From: Bryobacterales bacterium KBS 96
GTDB taxonomy: Bacteria; Acidobacteriota; Terriglobia; Bryobacterales; Bryobacteraceae
Assembly (NCBI GenBank): GCA_000381625.1
Contig: KB906767.1
Location: 3,181,304 to 3,245,303, forward strand
Reading direction: 5' to 3'
DNA length: 64,000 nucleotides
The position numbers were made by a program, and so were the translations under genes. This document shows positions 36,616 to 45,170 of the stretch, piece after piece. The notes under the pieces were generated by a model that saw only the letters and a program-made list of their open reading frames with translations, did not search any database and had not been told where the DNA came from. Positions within the stretch are counted from its first letter, which is position 1. The number at the start of each line of letters is the position of its first letter.

Positions 36616-37551
36616 ATGCTTTCTGTCAATAAAATCCTGTTTCCGGTAGACTTCTCCGAGCGATGTCAGTCTGCGGCGCCTTATATTGCAGAACTGGCGA
36701 ATCAGCTTCGGGCGAGGCTCGATCTGCTTCATGTCATTGAGGGCGGCAGCCATATCGCAGAGCTTCGACGGCAGTCTGCGGCGGCGCTGGCCGCTTTTGC
36801 GCGCCACATACCGCACGGCATGTATTGTCCACAGACCGTCGCGCTTGGAGATCCGGCGGAAGCCATCGTGCGTTACGCGAAAACGCATCGTATCGACGCC
36901 ATCGCCATGCCGCACGGAAGCAACAGCAGTTTGTCGCACCCGGCGTCCGTGACCGGAAAAGTTCTGCGCGATACGGCGTGCGCCGTGTGGACCGGGCCGT
37001 TCACAGGGCGTCCGCGAGCGGACCGGGGTCCGGTTCTTTGCGCGGTGGATTTGGAAGGCGCGGACGAGCAGGTTCTGTCGTATGCATCCGCTCTCGCCCG
37101 GGACTTGCGGTCGGCGCTGATGGTAGTCAGCGCCGTTCCTGCCCGTGCCGTTGCCGCCCACGCCGCCGCGGCAAATGGCGGTCCTTGGCATGACCACTCG
37201 CACTTATCCTTTGAGTTATCGAGGATCGAGGCGCAATACAAACTGGACGAATTGCTGCAAAGCATGAATGTTTCCGCCGAAGCGACGATCGAAACGGGGA
37301 CCCCGGAGGAATCGATCGGTCGCGCGGCGGAGCGCACCGGCGCGGCGCTGCTGGTCCTTGGACGCGGAAGCCGCGCCGGAGAGTCGGGAGGCATGGATAC
37401 GTATGAACTCGTGAGAACAGCCCCCTGCCCTGTCGTGTTTTGCCCGCCGCGGCCCGCTGCGCCCGTATGCTTTTGGACCGAATGGCAGCAGGAAGAGCAT
37501 AGTCAACAGGCGGATTCTTCTCTGGATCTCGTTTCGGGATTGAGCCGCTAG
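36616..37551 (+). CDS. Tandem universal stress protein
   Basis: 311 residues from the ATG at 36616, which follows GAGGAG by 7 bases; an upstream ATG at 36577 has no ribosome site. Two UspA domains lie in tandem: about 1-127 (NKILFPVDFSERCQSAAPYI) and about 137-284 (GPVLCAVDLEGADEQVLSYA, then ALLVLGRGSRAGESGGMDTY and APCPVVFCPP). The second keeps a Gly-rich loop resembling the ATP-binding type; the first has a shortened equivalent. USPs help survival under starvation and oxidative stress. A hydrophilic tail of about 25 residues follows. It sits 53 bases after the DksA-like gene. Confidence 0.88.
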   Translation: MLSVNKILFPVDFSERCQSAAPYIAELANQLRARLDLLHVIEGGSHIAELRRQSAAALAAFARHIPHGMYCPQTVALGDPAEAIVRYAKTHRIDAIAMPHGSNSSLSHPASVTGKVLRDTACAVWTGPFTGRPRADRGPVLCAVDLEGADEQVLSYASALARDLRSALMVVSAVPARAVAAHAAAANGGPWHDHSHLSFELSRIEAQYKLDELLQSMNVSAEATIETGTPEESIGRAAERTGAALLVLGRGSRAGESGGMDTYELVRTAPCPVVFCPPRPAAPVCFWTEWQQEEHSQQADSSLDLVSGLSR

Positions 37552-37577
37552 TAAGAAACGGAAAGGAGCCAGACGAC

Positions 37578-37742
37578 ATGACTTCATTTGAAGAAAAACT
37601 CGAGGAACAAACGATCGCGCCGGAAAGAGCCGATAGTCCCAAACACTCGAAGTGGGAAACGTTTACGCTCGCTCTGAAGGTTGCGGGTATCGCCGCGCTA
37701 GTTCTCGGCGCCATCTGGGCAATTGAGTTTTTGAAGGGTTGA
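37578..37742 (+). CDS. 54-residue single-span membrane protein
   Basis: A short gene from ATG at 37578 to TGA at 37740-37742. The ATG is preceded by GAAAGGAGCC with good spacing. It reads MTSFEEKLEEQTIAPERADS, then a basic stretch, then a hydrophobic span at about residues 31-52 (LKVAGIAALVLGAIWAIEFL) and ends KG. It is probably a tail-anchored or bitopic inner-membrane peptide. No family is recognised. It lies 26 bases after the USP gene and 40 bases before the HPF-like gene, all on the same strand, so co-transcription is likely. Confidence 0.7.
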   Translation: MTSFEEKLEEQTIAPERADSPKHSKWETFTLALKVAGIAALVLGAIWAIEFLKG

Positions 37743-37782
37743 GAGAGTTCCCGACAGTTACTTACTTATAGGAGGGCTACAC

Positions 37783-38130
37783 ATGAAACTGGAATTCAGG
37801 GTTAGAGGATTTGCACCCAAGCCAGGCGCCGCCGAATATGCAACGCGCCGTATTCGGTTCGCGCTCGACAGGTTTGAGCATCATCTCAAACGAATCAGGG
37901 TGCATGTGACTGATGTAAACGGCCCGCGCGGGGGCAAGGATAAGCGCTGCCAGATCGTGGCAGAGTTTCACCGAGGCGGCGAAGCGACTGTGACCGAGAC
38001 GCGCGGAACCGTGACCATGGCTATCTACTTCGCCGTGGTCAGGCTTCGCCGGCAAGTGGCGAACCGGTTGCGAGGCATGAGGGAGAAGGCTCGCGCCAGT
38101 ATCCGGCATGCTTCGATAGAGCCGGCGTAG
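37783..38130 (+). CDS. HPF/RaiA-like ribosome hibernation protein
   Basis: 115 residues. The beta-alpha-beta-beta-beta-alpha fold of the S30AE family is suggested by MKLEFRVRGFAPKPGAAEYA, the helix FALDRFEHHLKRIRVHVTDV and NGPRGGKDKRCQIVAEFHRG. The protein has the short form, without the C-terminal dimerisation domain of long HPF. Such proteins bind in the 30S decoding channel and store ribosomes in inactive form during stress or stationary phase. A ribosome site (AGGAGGGC) lies just upstream. It ends the DksA-like/USP/membrane peptide group. Confidence 0.8.
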   Translation: MKLEFRVRGFAPKPGAAEYATRRIRFALDRFEHHLKRIRVHVTDVNGPRGGKDKRCQIVAEFHRGGEATVTETRGTVTMAIYFAVVRLRRQVANRLRGMREKARASIRHASIEPA

Positions 38131-38232
38131 CCGGCAACGTGAGCAGGCCGTTTCCGGAACATGGATTCGGTGGACATGATCCGGGGCGGCCTGCTCCGCT
38201 ATCACAGATAGTGAATTACACTACGGCGGCTA

Positions 38233-39417
38233 TTATCTTTGCGAGTGTTCCTGAAACTTCGTATTCACCAGACCCGCCGCTTCCAGTACTGCACGTTCCG
38301 CGGCATCTTCTCCAAACATCGCGCTTAACTCCTGGCCGCGAATGGCAAACTTCTGTTGCCAGCCGGAATAATCGGATCGCAGAAGATCGAGGCCGTCCGC
38401 CAATGCCTGCGGCTCATCCTGTGGAGTGAGAAATCGCTCCAGCGGCGGTTCGAAATACCGGAATGCATCGCCCGTGTTCGTCGCGACCGCGGGCACACCC
38501 ATCGCCATGGGTTCCAGCAAAGCAGCTTGGGTAGTATCCATGACGCTTGCGGAAATGACCGAGTGGGCGTAGCCCTGAGCGGCGACCGCCAATTCCCAAG
38601 GCACTGCCCCATGCACGGTGACCCAGGGCCGCGTTGCCGCCATGGCCCGCACTTCCTGTTCGAGTGGTCCAGTCCCGTAGATATCCAATTGAACAGGGCC
38701 GCCCTTCACAAGATCGCAGGCGGCGATCACGTCGAGCGGACGTTTCACGTCCGACAATCGGCCGGCGGACACAACGCGCAAAGGCTCACCTGGATTCGGC
38801 GCGGGTACGTGTGGACGCGTTGGCAACGGGCGCATCGGAAAAGGCGCGCGGACCGGCGGTATCCGGAAACGGGATTCAATAAAATCGGCGGCAACGGCCG
38901 AGACGGCAACGGGATGCGCAAAGCGGAGCGTCACACGAGCGGCGATCCGATCGTAGGCCCAGGCTATTGCGCGGTAAAGTTTCGAGCGGAACGAGGGCGG
39001 CGCAACCATGTGAATGAAGGTCCATGCCGGTTTCCTCCTGCTAAACGCCGCCAAAGCAGCCCACAAGGAGAGCGGGTAAGCGTGATATTGAATGAAAACG
39101 ATGTCCGCCCACGCAACTTCCCGGCGCAGAACGTTGATTACGCGGGGACTTGGCGCCACGAATGGCCACGCGCGCGGTCCAAGTGGCCTGTATGGCAATT
39201 TGGCGTCGGCAATCGCATTTTTGTGATCGCAGGACACAACGCGGCATTCAAATCCGCGAGCAACTAATCGCAGGCGAAGCCATTCGTTGTATTGCTCCAC
39301 GCCGCCCAATTGGGAAACGACGTAGCTTGATACGAGGAGGATTTTTCGAGGTTCGCCAGGCACGCCGGTAATGGGGCGCCGCTCCAGTAAGCTCCGCCGC
39401 TGCCTCGATTTTAGCAT
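38233..39417 (-). CDS. Glycosyltransferase family 4 protein
   Basis: 394 residues with the GT-B fold. The N-terminal domain includes ILLVSSYVVSQLGGVEQYNE, the usual start of a GT4 enzyme; the C-terminal nucleotide-sugar domain includes LRVVSAGRLSDVKRPLDVIA and an EX7E-like region in LLEPMAMGVPAVATNTGD. Only the first Glu of that motif is clear. It is probably a cytoplasmic enzyme that builds polysaccharide or glycolipid. The first ATG at 39417 is taken as start; the family-like sequence begins about 23 residues in, so a later start is possible. Flanking genes do not form a polysaccharide cluster. Confidence 0.87.
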   Translation of the reverse strand: MLKSRQRRSLLERRPITGVPGEPRKILLVSSYVVSQLGGVEQYNEWLRLRLVARGFECRVVSCDHKNAIADAKLPYRPLGPRAWPFVAPSPRVINVLRREVAWADIVFIQYHAYPLSLWAALAAFSRRKPAWTFIHMVAPPSFRSKLYRAIAWAYDRIAARVTLRFAHPVAVSAVAADFIESRFRIPPVRAPFPMRPLPTRPHVPAPNPGEPLRVVSAGRLSDVKRPLDVIAACDLVKGGPVQLDIYGTGPLEQEVRAMAATRPWVTVHGAVPWELAVAAQGYAHSVISASVMDTTQAALLEPMAMGVPAVATNTGDAFRYFEPPLERFLTPQDEPQALADGLDLLRSDYSGWQQKFAIRGQELSAMFGEDAAERAVLEAAGLVNTKFQEHSQR

Positions 39418-39476
39418 CGCAATCCCAATGATCCCGGCGTTAAAGGTCAGGCCCTAAACAGCCGATGATCTCAGGT

Positions 39477-40307
39477 ATGAGAACGTGCAACCCGGTTTGG
39501 TCCTTGCTTCTGCTAATGGCCCTAGGAGTGGGTTTTGCGGATTGCGCGGCCCCGGAGAATCACACGGCTGCACAGACCGCGGCGGCTGTTCAGCAGGAAT
39601 CCATTGCACGGCAGATGATATCCATCGCCAACTCGGCGGCGGGCATTCAGACAACCTCGTTCCAGGAACAGCTCAAAACGGTTCAGCAGCAATACGGCGC
39701 AACTCGCAACAGCGAAGCGCCGCCGGAGATTGCGCCGTTGCCCGAACCGGATCAGATCACAAACTCCGCATTGCCGGCCAATAAACCCACTGCCACCCCA
39801 AGCGTGACGGAGCCAGATCCGCCAAGTGTCGATCTGGCGTTTTATTCTGTTCCCTGGCCCCGGCCGGCCGATTTTGTCATGCCCAACATTCAGGTCGGCA
39901 CGGATGCATGCGATCCGCTCGCTTCTTCCGAGGTCGATCGCCTGATCAAGACTGCCGCGGGAAAACACAATATCAAGCCGGAATTGCTGCGCGCCGTCAT
40001 GCGTCAGGAATCCGGATTTCGGCCCTGTGCGATTTCGACAGCCGGAGCCATGGGGCTGATGCAGATCATGCCGCAAACTGCGGACGATCTGAGTCTTGAT
40101 GATCCGTTCGATCCGGATGCAAACGTCGACGCGGGAGCGCGTTACCTGAAACAGCTTCTGACTCGCTATAACGGCGATCGTGCGCTGGCGCTCGGAGCTT
40201 ACAACGCAGGGCCGGCGGCAGTGGAGAAATCGGGCGGCATCCCGCCGATCTCGGAAACCATCGATTACGTATCGCGAATTCTCGCAGGGGTTTCAGGCAC
40301 GTACTGA
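39477..40307 (+). CDS. Secreted lytic transglycosylase (SLT domain)
   Basis: 276 residues from the ATG at 39477 (MRTCNPVWSLLLLMALGVGF); an ATG at 39465 is also possible. The signal peptide ends near FADC, which is not a standard lipobox because of the Asp. A linker of about 110 residues rich in Gln/Pro precedes the C-terminal SLT domain (about 145-275): catalytic Glu in MRQESGF (about residue 178), AISTAGAMGLMQIMPQTADD, and LGAYNAGPAAVEKSGGIPPI. It cleaves peptidoglycan glycan strands to 1,6-anhydromuramyl products in the periplasm. It is convergent with the hydrolase gene; paired hairpins lie between them. Confidence 0.9.
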   Translation: MRTCNPVWSLLLLMALGVGFADCAAPENHTAAQTAAAVQQESIARQMISIANSAAGIQTTSFQEQLKTVQQQYGATRNSEAPPEIAPLPEPDQITNSALPANKPTATPSVTEPDPPSVDLAFYSVPWPRPADFVMPNIQVGTDACDPLASSEVDRLIKTAAGKHNIKPELLRAVMRQESGFRPCAISTAGAMGLMQIMPQTADDLSLDDPFDPDANVDAGARYLKQLLTRYNGDRALALGAYNAGPAAVEKSGGIPPISETIDYVSRILAGVSGTY

Positions 40308-40365
40308 CCCGAATTGCGAAACACCCGCAACGGGTCAGCCGTGGCGCACGATTTATGGTGCCGGT

Positions 40366-40406
40366 GGGCAGTTCACTGCCCGCTCCTCGGTGAACTGAAG
40401 TTCACC
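40366..40406. repeat. Two adjacent hairpins with alternative pairing
   Basis: GGGCAGT/ACTGCCC (40366-40381) and GGTGAACT/AGTTCACC (40389-40406) form perfect hairpins of 7 and 8 base pairs. In addition CAGTTCAC of the first can pair with GTGAACTG of the second, giving a mutually exclusive third stem. The site lies between the convergent transglycosylase and hydrolase genes, has no T-tract, and may act as a bidirectional transcript end. Confidence 0.5.
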
Positions 40407-40439
40407 GCAGTACGCTGAAGCGCGCGCCACAAAAGTGCG

Positions 40440-42593
40440 CTATCGGCTCAGCCACTCTCCGTACACTTTTGCGAACGCCCATCCTTCCGGCCGTATCGTA
40501 ATCCGAAAATCTTTTTGCGCACGCAGGCCGGCATAAGCACGTTCGGCCGATTGATATTCCGGCGTGACCTTTCCAAGCAATTCCGGCTCACCGCTCGGCA
40601 TCGCCGGATCAACCAGCCAGAGTTTGCGTGGCGCAATTGCGGCAGCGACATCGGGCAGATCAAACTGCGCAAGCACTCCGGGTATTGCGATATCGGCGAT
40701 TTCGCCATGAAAGCGCGCCCGAACAATATCCAGGTAGGACACCGGGCCTCCTTCGCACGCGATCTGATGAACCCGCGGTTCCAGCGCGGCGGCAAGAAGC
40801 GCGACCACTTCGGCATTTCCCTTCGAAAATATGCCGATGCGTTTCGAATCCACATCAGGACGCGCGGCTAGATAATCGAACGCCGCAAGCAGGTCAGTCG
40901 CCTGCATACCGACAACTGTTCGCCCCACGAGCATGGCGCGCATCGACAAATGATAACGGCCATCATGCGGAAACGAACCGCCGAGCGCAGCGGTTTCTCC
41001 CCAGCCGCGCAGGTCGGGCGCTAGCACGAGATAACCGGCGCGCGCCAGGCTCTCGACGTCTCCATCCGGAGCGGCGTCCGCGGATTTCCCCTCGGGATTC
41101 AGGTAGAGCACCGCGGATTTTCGACCGGCGGCAGAGGATGGCTCGAAAACGAGCGCCGGAATCTGTACTCCGGGCTCCGTCTCAAGCGCAATTTTGACTA
41201 TGCGGTATCCGTCACGTCCAATTTCCCCGAAATTTGCGATTTTAGGGACCTGCGGCTTATGGTCGACCGGAATGCCTATCCGGCTCGCAATGGCGCGCTT
41301 CAGAGCATCTCCCGCCAGCGTAGGCCTTTCTTTCGCAAGCCGCTCACCGAGAGCGGCGTTAAGAGATTGGACCGTTTCACCGCCAAGCGAAGTCGCCACC
41401 TGGCCTGTCGAAGTTGCATTCAAACGAGAAGCCGGTTCGACATCGAAGTTCGTCTCAACGCCTTCATCGTCCGGGCGATTGTTCAACCATTTTTGAAACC
41501 ACCGGTACGTTGCTTCGCGGCGCGGCACAGACCACCCGTGCGTATCGTTATATTCAAAAAAATTGACGTGTTCCGGATGGCCCATGACCTGATAAATTCT
41601 GCGAGCTTCCGCGTAGGCCGCGCGGGAACCAGAAATCGGGAAGAAGTCGCGGGTTGCGGTAAGAAAATCGAACGGACGCGGCGCGAACGCCAACGCAAAA
41701 TCTTTGATGTCTAGCCCATTCGCAAGAAAGCCGATAATATTTTGCTCGGCATCTTGCGGAACGAAATCCGTCCACAGCTTTTCCGAGGAAGTCAGAAAGC
41801 AGGAAGGCGCCGCGGCCGCGAGGCGTGGGTCCAGTGCCGCGAGATAGGCCGATTGCATGCCGCCGCCGGAATTACCCGCGACAGCGATTCGCTTCGGATC
41901 GACATCGCTGCGCGTCAGCAAATAATCGATCGCACGCATGCCGTCCCAGACGATGTAATTAGCAATATTGCCTCCGGTGAGGATACATTGCAGGCCCACA
42001 GCGGTGTGTTCCGAAGTCGCGGTCCCCACGCGCGAGCGGCCCAACTCGGGATCGTAGTATTGGATTCGTTCGCCCTGCCCGGGCGGATCGAAGGCGATCA
42101 CAACAAAGCCCCGCTTTGCCAGGGAAATCCATCCATGCTGGTAAAACGCGGCTGCCTTGCTGGTCTGCGTATGGCCGGCCACTCCCACGACAGCCGGAAA
42201 CGGCGGCTTTGCCGAGGTGGGCACATAGACATCCGCCGTCACATAAAATTTCGGCCGGCTCTCAAACACCAGCGTCTCCACGCGATAGCCGTCACGCGAA
42301 AAGCCGCCCGTGATCTTGGCGTTCAGCGGCGTGCGCGCGGGGAATCCACCCAGCAGTTCAGTAATTTTGGATCGAATGAATGTCTGCCGTTGCTCCACTT
42401 CCGCCGAAGTGTGAATGGCGGCGATTCGCGCGTCCCGCTGGCTCCAGTCCGCGCGCGCGATCGCGGTCAGATAATCGTAGACTTCGGTGTGCAGTCCGGA
42501 GGTAACTTGCAGCGGCGGCTCTTGGGCGCCGGCAAGCAGAGAGATCCAGAAGATCACCAGAGATACGGCACACGCCGAGCGTAATTTAGGCAC
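40440..42593 (-). CDS. Secreted tandem alpha/beta-hydrolase with degenerate second domain
   Basis: 717 residues after a signal peptide (LVIFWISLLAGAQ). Two acetyl-xylan-esterase-like alpha/beta-hydrolase domains are in tandem. The first (about 35-370) has a full triad set: nucleophile Ser about 242 in AVAGNSGGGM, and His about 352 in NDTHGWSVPRRE. The second (about 455-717) repeats the same landmarks but is altered: the nucleophile elbow reads IGIFSKGN, losing the first Gly, and the His position reads RPEGWAFAKV with Glu instead. It is probably a periplasmic carbohydrate or peptide esterase with one active and one inactive half. It stands alone, convergent with the transglycosylase. Confidence 0.85.
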   Translation of the reverse strand: MPKLRSACAVSLVIFWISLLAGAQEPPLQVTSGLHTEVYDYLTAIARADWSQRDARIAAIHTSAEVEQRQTFIRSKITELLGGFPARTPLNAKITGGFSRDGYRVETLVFESRPKFYVTADVYVPTSAKPPFPAVVGVAGHTQTSKAAAFYQHGWISLAKRGFVVIAFDPPGQGERIQYYDPELGRSRVGTATSEHTAVGLQCILTGGNIANYIVWDGMRAIDYLLTRSDVDPKRIAVAGNSGGGMQSAYLAALDPRLAAAAPSCFLTSSEKLWTDFVPQDAEQNIIGFLANGLDIKDFALAFAPRPFDFLTATRDFFPISGSRAAYAEARRIYQVMGHPEHVNFFEYNDTHGWSVPRREATYRWFQKWLNNRPDDEGVETNFDVEPASRLNATSTGQVATSLGGETVQSLNAALGERLAKERPTLAGDALKRAIASRIGIPVDHKPQVPKIANFGEIGRDGYRIVKIALETEPGVQIPALVFEPSSAAGRKSAVLYLNPEGKSADAAPDGDVESLARAGYLVLAPDLRGWGETAALGGSFPHDGRYHLSMRAMLVGRTVVGMQATDLLAAFDYLAARPDVDSKRIGIFSKGNAEVVALLAAALEPRVHQIACEGGPVSYLDIVRARFHGEIADIAIPGVLAQFDLPDVAAAIAPRKLWLVDPAMPSGEPELLGKVTPEYQSAERAYAGLRAQKDFRITIRPEGWAFAKVYGEWLSR

Positions 42594-42732
42594 GAACGCA
42601 ACTCCTCTAACTCATAGCGGCAACTCGAAGACGCCGCCATCAAATTCTATCCATCGGAAGTGCTGAAGTATCCTGCTGCTGATCAGCGTGCCCCTCCGTC
42701 AACATCGAACACAAGACACGATCCGCCGAGTC

Positions 42733-43848
42733 ATGCGAAAACAGAGTATGCCTGCTATGACACGCCGCAACCTGATTGCCGGCGCCTCGCTATCCGGAAT
42801 TGCACTGGCGGCAGAAGCGCCGCAACGCATCGCGAAGCTACCCAAGAAGGTGAGTCTGGCGATTCTTGGCTTGAGCGGTCATATTTCGGAAATCCTGGAT
42901 GCGCTGAAGGTGCTGCCGGATGTGAAGTTGCAAGCCGTCTCGGACGGCAACGCGAAGTTATTGAATGCCGTCGGAGAACGCGCGGGCGTTGCCGCCGAAC
43001 ACCGGTATGGATCGCACCAGGAACTTCTAAAGCGCGAACAATTTGAGATCGCCGGAATTTGCGGCTCCGATGGCGAGCGCGCGGGATTGATTCTCGATTG
43101 CGCAGCCAGGGGGCAGCACATTATTGCTGAAAAGCCGCTGGCAATGGAGTGGGCCGATCTTCAAAAGATACAGACGGCATTACGTACGGCGAAGGTGAAA
43201 TTGACGATGCTCCTTCCTATGCGTTTTTGGGGATCTTTCATCGCCATGAAGCAGATCGTCGAATCGGGTGAACTTGGCGAGATCGCGCAGATGGACGCGC
43301 AGAAATCGTATGTGCTGGGCGACGACAGGCCCGAGTGGATGCTTCACCGATCGAGCTTCAGCGGAACCATTCCTTACATCGGCATCCATCTGGTCGATTT
43401 AATGCGCTTCACCAGCCTCCGGGAGTTCGCGCAAGTATCGGCATTTCAGGCGCATATCGGCCAGTCGGCCGCCGGCGATATGGAGAACACCGCAGTCACG
43501 ATATTTCAATTGGACAACGGCGGTACGGCGCAAATGCACTTGGATTATCTGCGCCCGGCGACGGCCGCCACTCACGGCGACGACCGGCTTCGATTAGCCG
43601 GAACGGAAGGCGTCCTTGAATATCGCGAAGCAGACGGGCTCACGCTGGTGACGAACCGGCGAAAGTCACGTGCGATTACGGAGTTGCCTCGCAACCGCTC
43701 GCTGGTGGTGAATTTTATCGAGAACCTCTATGGCTCCGAGCCTCTGGCGCTGACTCTTGACGATATCTTTCGCGCGAATGAAATCGTCTTCACGGCGAGA
43801 GATGCCGCGAAGAGCAAGCGCGTTCTCGCAATTCGCAAAATCGCATGA
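42733..43848 (+). CDS. Gfo/Idh/MocA-family oxidoreductase with Tat-like signal
   Basis: About 371 residues from the ATG at 42733; ATGs at 42748 and 42757 are close alternatives. An N-terminal MTRRNLIAGASLSGIALAAE segment is a Tat-type twin-arginine signal, as in many acidobacterial and planctomycetal members. The Rossmann domain starts VSLAILGLSGHISEILDALK (the Gly-rich loop is degenerate: GLSGH) and contains the conserved EKP motif in HIIAEKPLAMEW. The C-terminal alpha/beta domain includes GIHLVDLMRFTSLREFAQVS, with His at the usual catalytic place. These enzymes oxidise or reduce sugars or other polyols using NAD(P); the substrate is unknown. Confidence 0.85.
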   Translation: MRKQSMPAMTRRNLIAGASLSGIALAAEAPQRIAKLPKKVSLAILGLSGHISEILDALKVLPDVKLQAVSDGNAKLLNAVGERAGVAAEHRYGSHQELLKREQFEIAGICGSDGERAGLILDCAARGQHIIAEKPLAMEWADLQKIQTALRTAKVKLTMLLPMRFWGSFIAMKQIVESGELGEIAQMDAQKSYVLGDDRPEWMLHRSSFSGTIPYIGIHLVDLMRFTSLREFAQVSAFQAHIGQSAAGDMENTAVTIFQLDNGGTAQMHLDYLRPATAATHGDDRLRLAGTEGVLEYREADGLTLVTNRRKSRAITELPRNRSLVVNFIENLYGSEPLALTLDDIFRANEIVFTARDAAKSKRVLAIRKIA

Positions 43849-43918
43849 CTCAACCCTTCAGGAGCTTGCCGAAAAAGGCCAAAACCGCTCGGCTGGAAGC
43901 GGCTGCGGGGTGATCCGG

Positions 43919-43993
43919 ACCCGCTCGCTGACGCGATGCGGCTCTGAGTGGAGGCAACTTGCAATCGGAGCCGCCGCACACAGGTGCGCGGGT
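43919..43993 (-). repeat. Cloverleaf-forming dispersed repeat, copy B
   Basis: Inverted relative to copies A and C. Read on the minus strand: closing stem ACCCGC/GCGGGT, hairpin CGCAC-ctgt-GTGCG, a long arm GGCGGCTC...GAGCCGC, and hairpin TCGC-gtca-GCGA where copies A and C have TTGC-gtca-GCAA, a compensatory T-A to C-G change. It lies between the convergent oxidoreductase and isocitrate dehydrogenase genes. Confidence 0.68.
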
Positions 43994-44051
43994 TGCTCGA
44001 CTGCCCGGCCCCGCTTGCGCCCAAAGGGAACCGTTCGGTTTCAATTGTTTT

Positions 44052-45065
44052 TCAAGAAGCTTTTAGAGCGCGCAAAACGGCATCGGTGAAATCGGCTGTC
44101 GAAGAATCGCCGCCGACATCGCCCGTGAGATGCTTGCCTTCGCGATACACGGCCTCTACCGCGCTCTGGAGTTTGTGGGCTGCATCGTTCTCTCCCAGGT
44201 GCGTCAGCATCATCGCGGCGGAAAGCATCAACGCCGTTGGATTCGCTTTGCCCTGCCCCGCGATATCGGGCGCACTGCCATGCACGGCCTCAAACACGGC
44301 ATGCGTCTCGCCCATATTGGCCCCCGGCACAATGCCGAGTCCTCCCACTAGTCCCGCCGCCAGATCCGAAACGATGTCGCCGTATAAGTTAGGCAGCAGC
44401 AGGATGTCGAACGTTTCCGGACGGATCACTAGTTGCATCGATGCGTTATCGACAATCAATTCTTTGTACTCGATAGCCGGATACTCGCTTGCGACTTCCC
44501 GGCAGCAGCGCAAAAACAAGCCGTCGGCGAGCTTCATAATGTTCGCCTTGTGTATGGCGACGACCTTCTTGCGGTTGTTCCTGCGCGCAAACTCGAACGC
44601 ATAGCGGGCGATGCGAATAGACGCGGTTCGGGTAATTACCTTCAGGCTGGTCACGACATCTTTCACGATTTCGTGCTCCAGGCCCGAGTAGAGATCTTCC
44701 GTGTTCTCACGAAAGATCACCATGTCGATGCGAACGTCCTCAAAGCGATTCTTGATGCCCGGCAGAGTCCGGACAGGACGCACGTTCGCGAAAAGATCGA
44801 GGGCTTTGCGCAGAGCGACGTTGACGCTCTGAAAGCCGCTTGCCACCGGTGTGGTCACCGGGCCTTTCAAACCGACTTTAGTCTCGTTCAACGAGTCGAG
44901 AAGATACTGCGGGAGAGTCTTTCCGGCTTCGAGAATAATCGCTTCATTCAATTCAGCGCGCCGCCAGCAGATGTCCGCTCCCGTGGCTTCCACGGCGCGC
45001 ACCGTGGCTTCCGCGACTTCCGGGCCAATGCCGTCTCCGGGAATCAAAGTGCAGTAGTGAGGCAC
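44052..45065 (-). CDS. icd: NAD-type isocitrate dehydrogenase (isocitrate/isopropylmalate family)
   Basis: 337 residues from a GTG at 45065 (VPHYCTLIPGDGIGPEVAEA). A longer ATG-initiated frame to 45245 runs through dispersed repeats and is not homologous, so it is rejected. Substrate-loop residues QSVNVALRKALDLFANVRPV fit isocitrate rather than isopropylmalate. KANIMK, the Asp-rich metal site DNASMQLV and NLYGDIVSDLAAGLVGGLG, and the cofactor region HGSAPDIAGQGKANPTALML follow. It oxidatively decarboxylates isocitrate to 2-oxoglutarate in the TCA cycle. NAD rather than NADP specificity is inferred from the short family type. No leuCD genes are nearby. Confidence 0.87.
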   Translation of the reverse strand: MPHYCTLIPGDGIGPEVAEATVRAVEATGADICWRRAELNEAIILEAGKTLPQYLLDSLNETKVGLKGPVTTPVASGFQSVNVALRKALDLFANVRPVRTLPGIKNRFEDVRIDMVIFRENTEDLYSGLEHEIVKDVVTSLKVITRTASIRIARYAFEFARRNNRKKVVAIHKANIMKLADGLFLRCCREVASEYPAIEYKELIVDNASMQLVIRPETFDILLLPNLYGDIVSDLAAGLVGGLGIVPGANMGETHAVFEAVHGSAPDIAGQGKANPTALMLSAAMMLTHLGENDAAHKLQSAVEAVYREGKHLTGDVGGDSSTADFTDAVLRALKAS

Positions 45066-45170
45066 ATCCCGATTGTAAGGGGCGCATGGCCCCGAATCGG
45101 CCCAGAGGCAGTCCGCCCGGTGAGGACATCCGCTCCGTTGAAGACGCCGGTAAAGACGTCCGCTCCTTGA

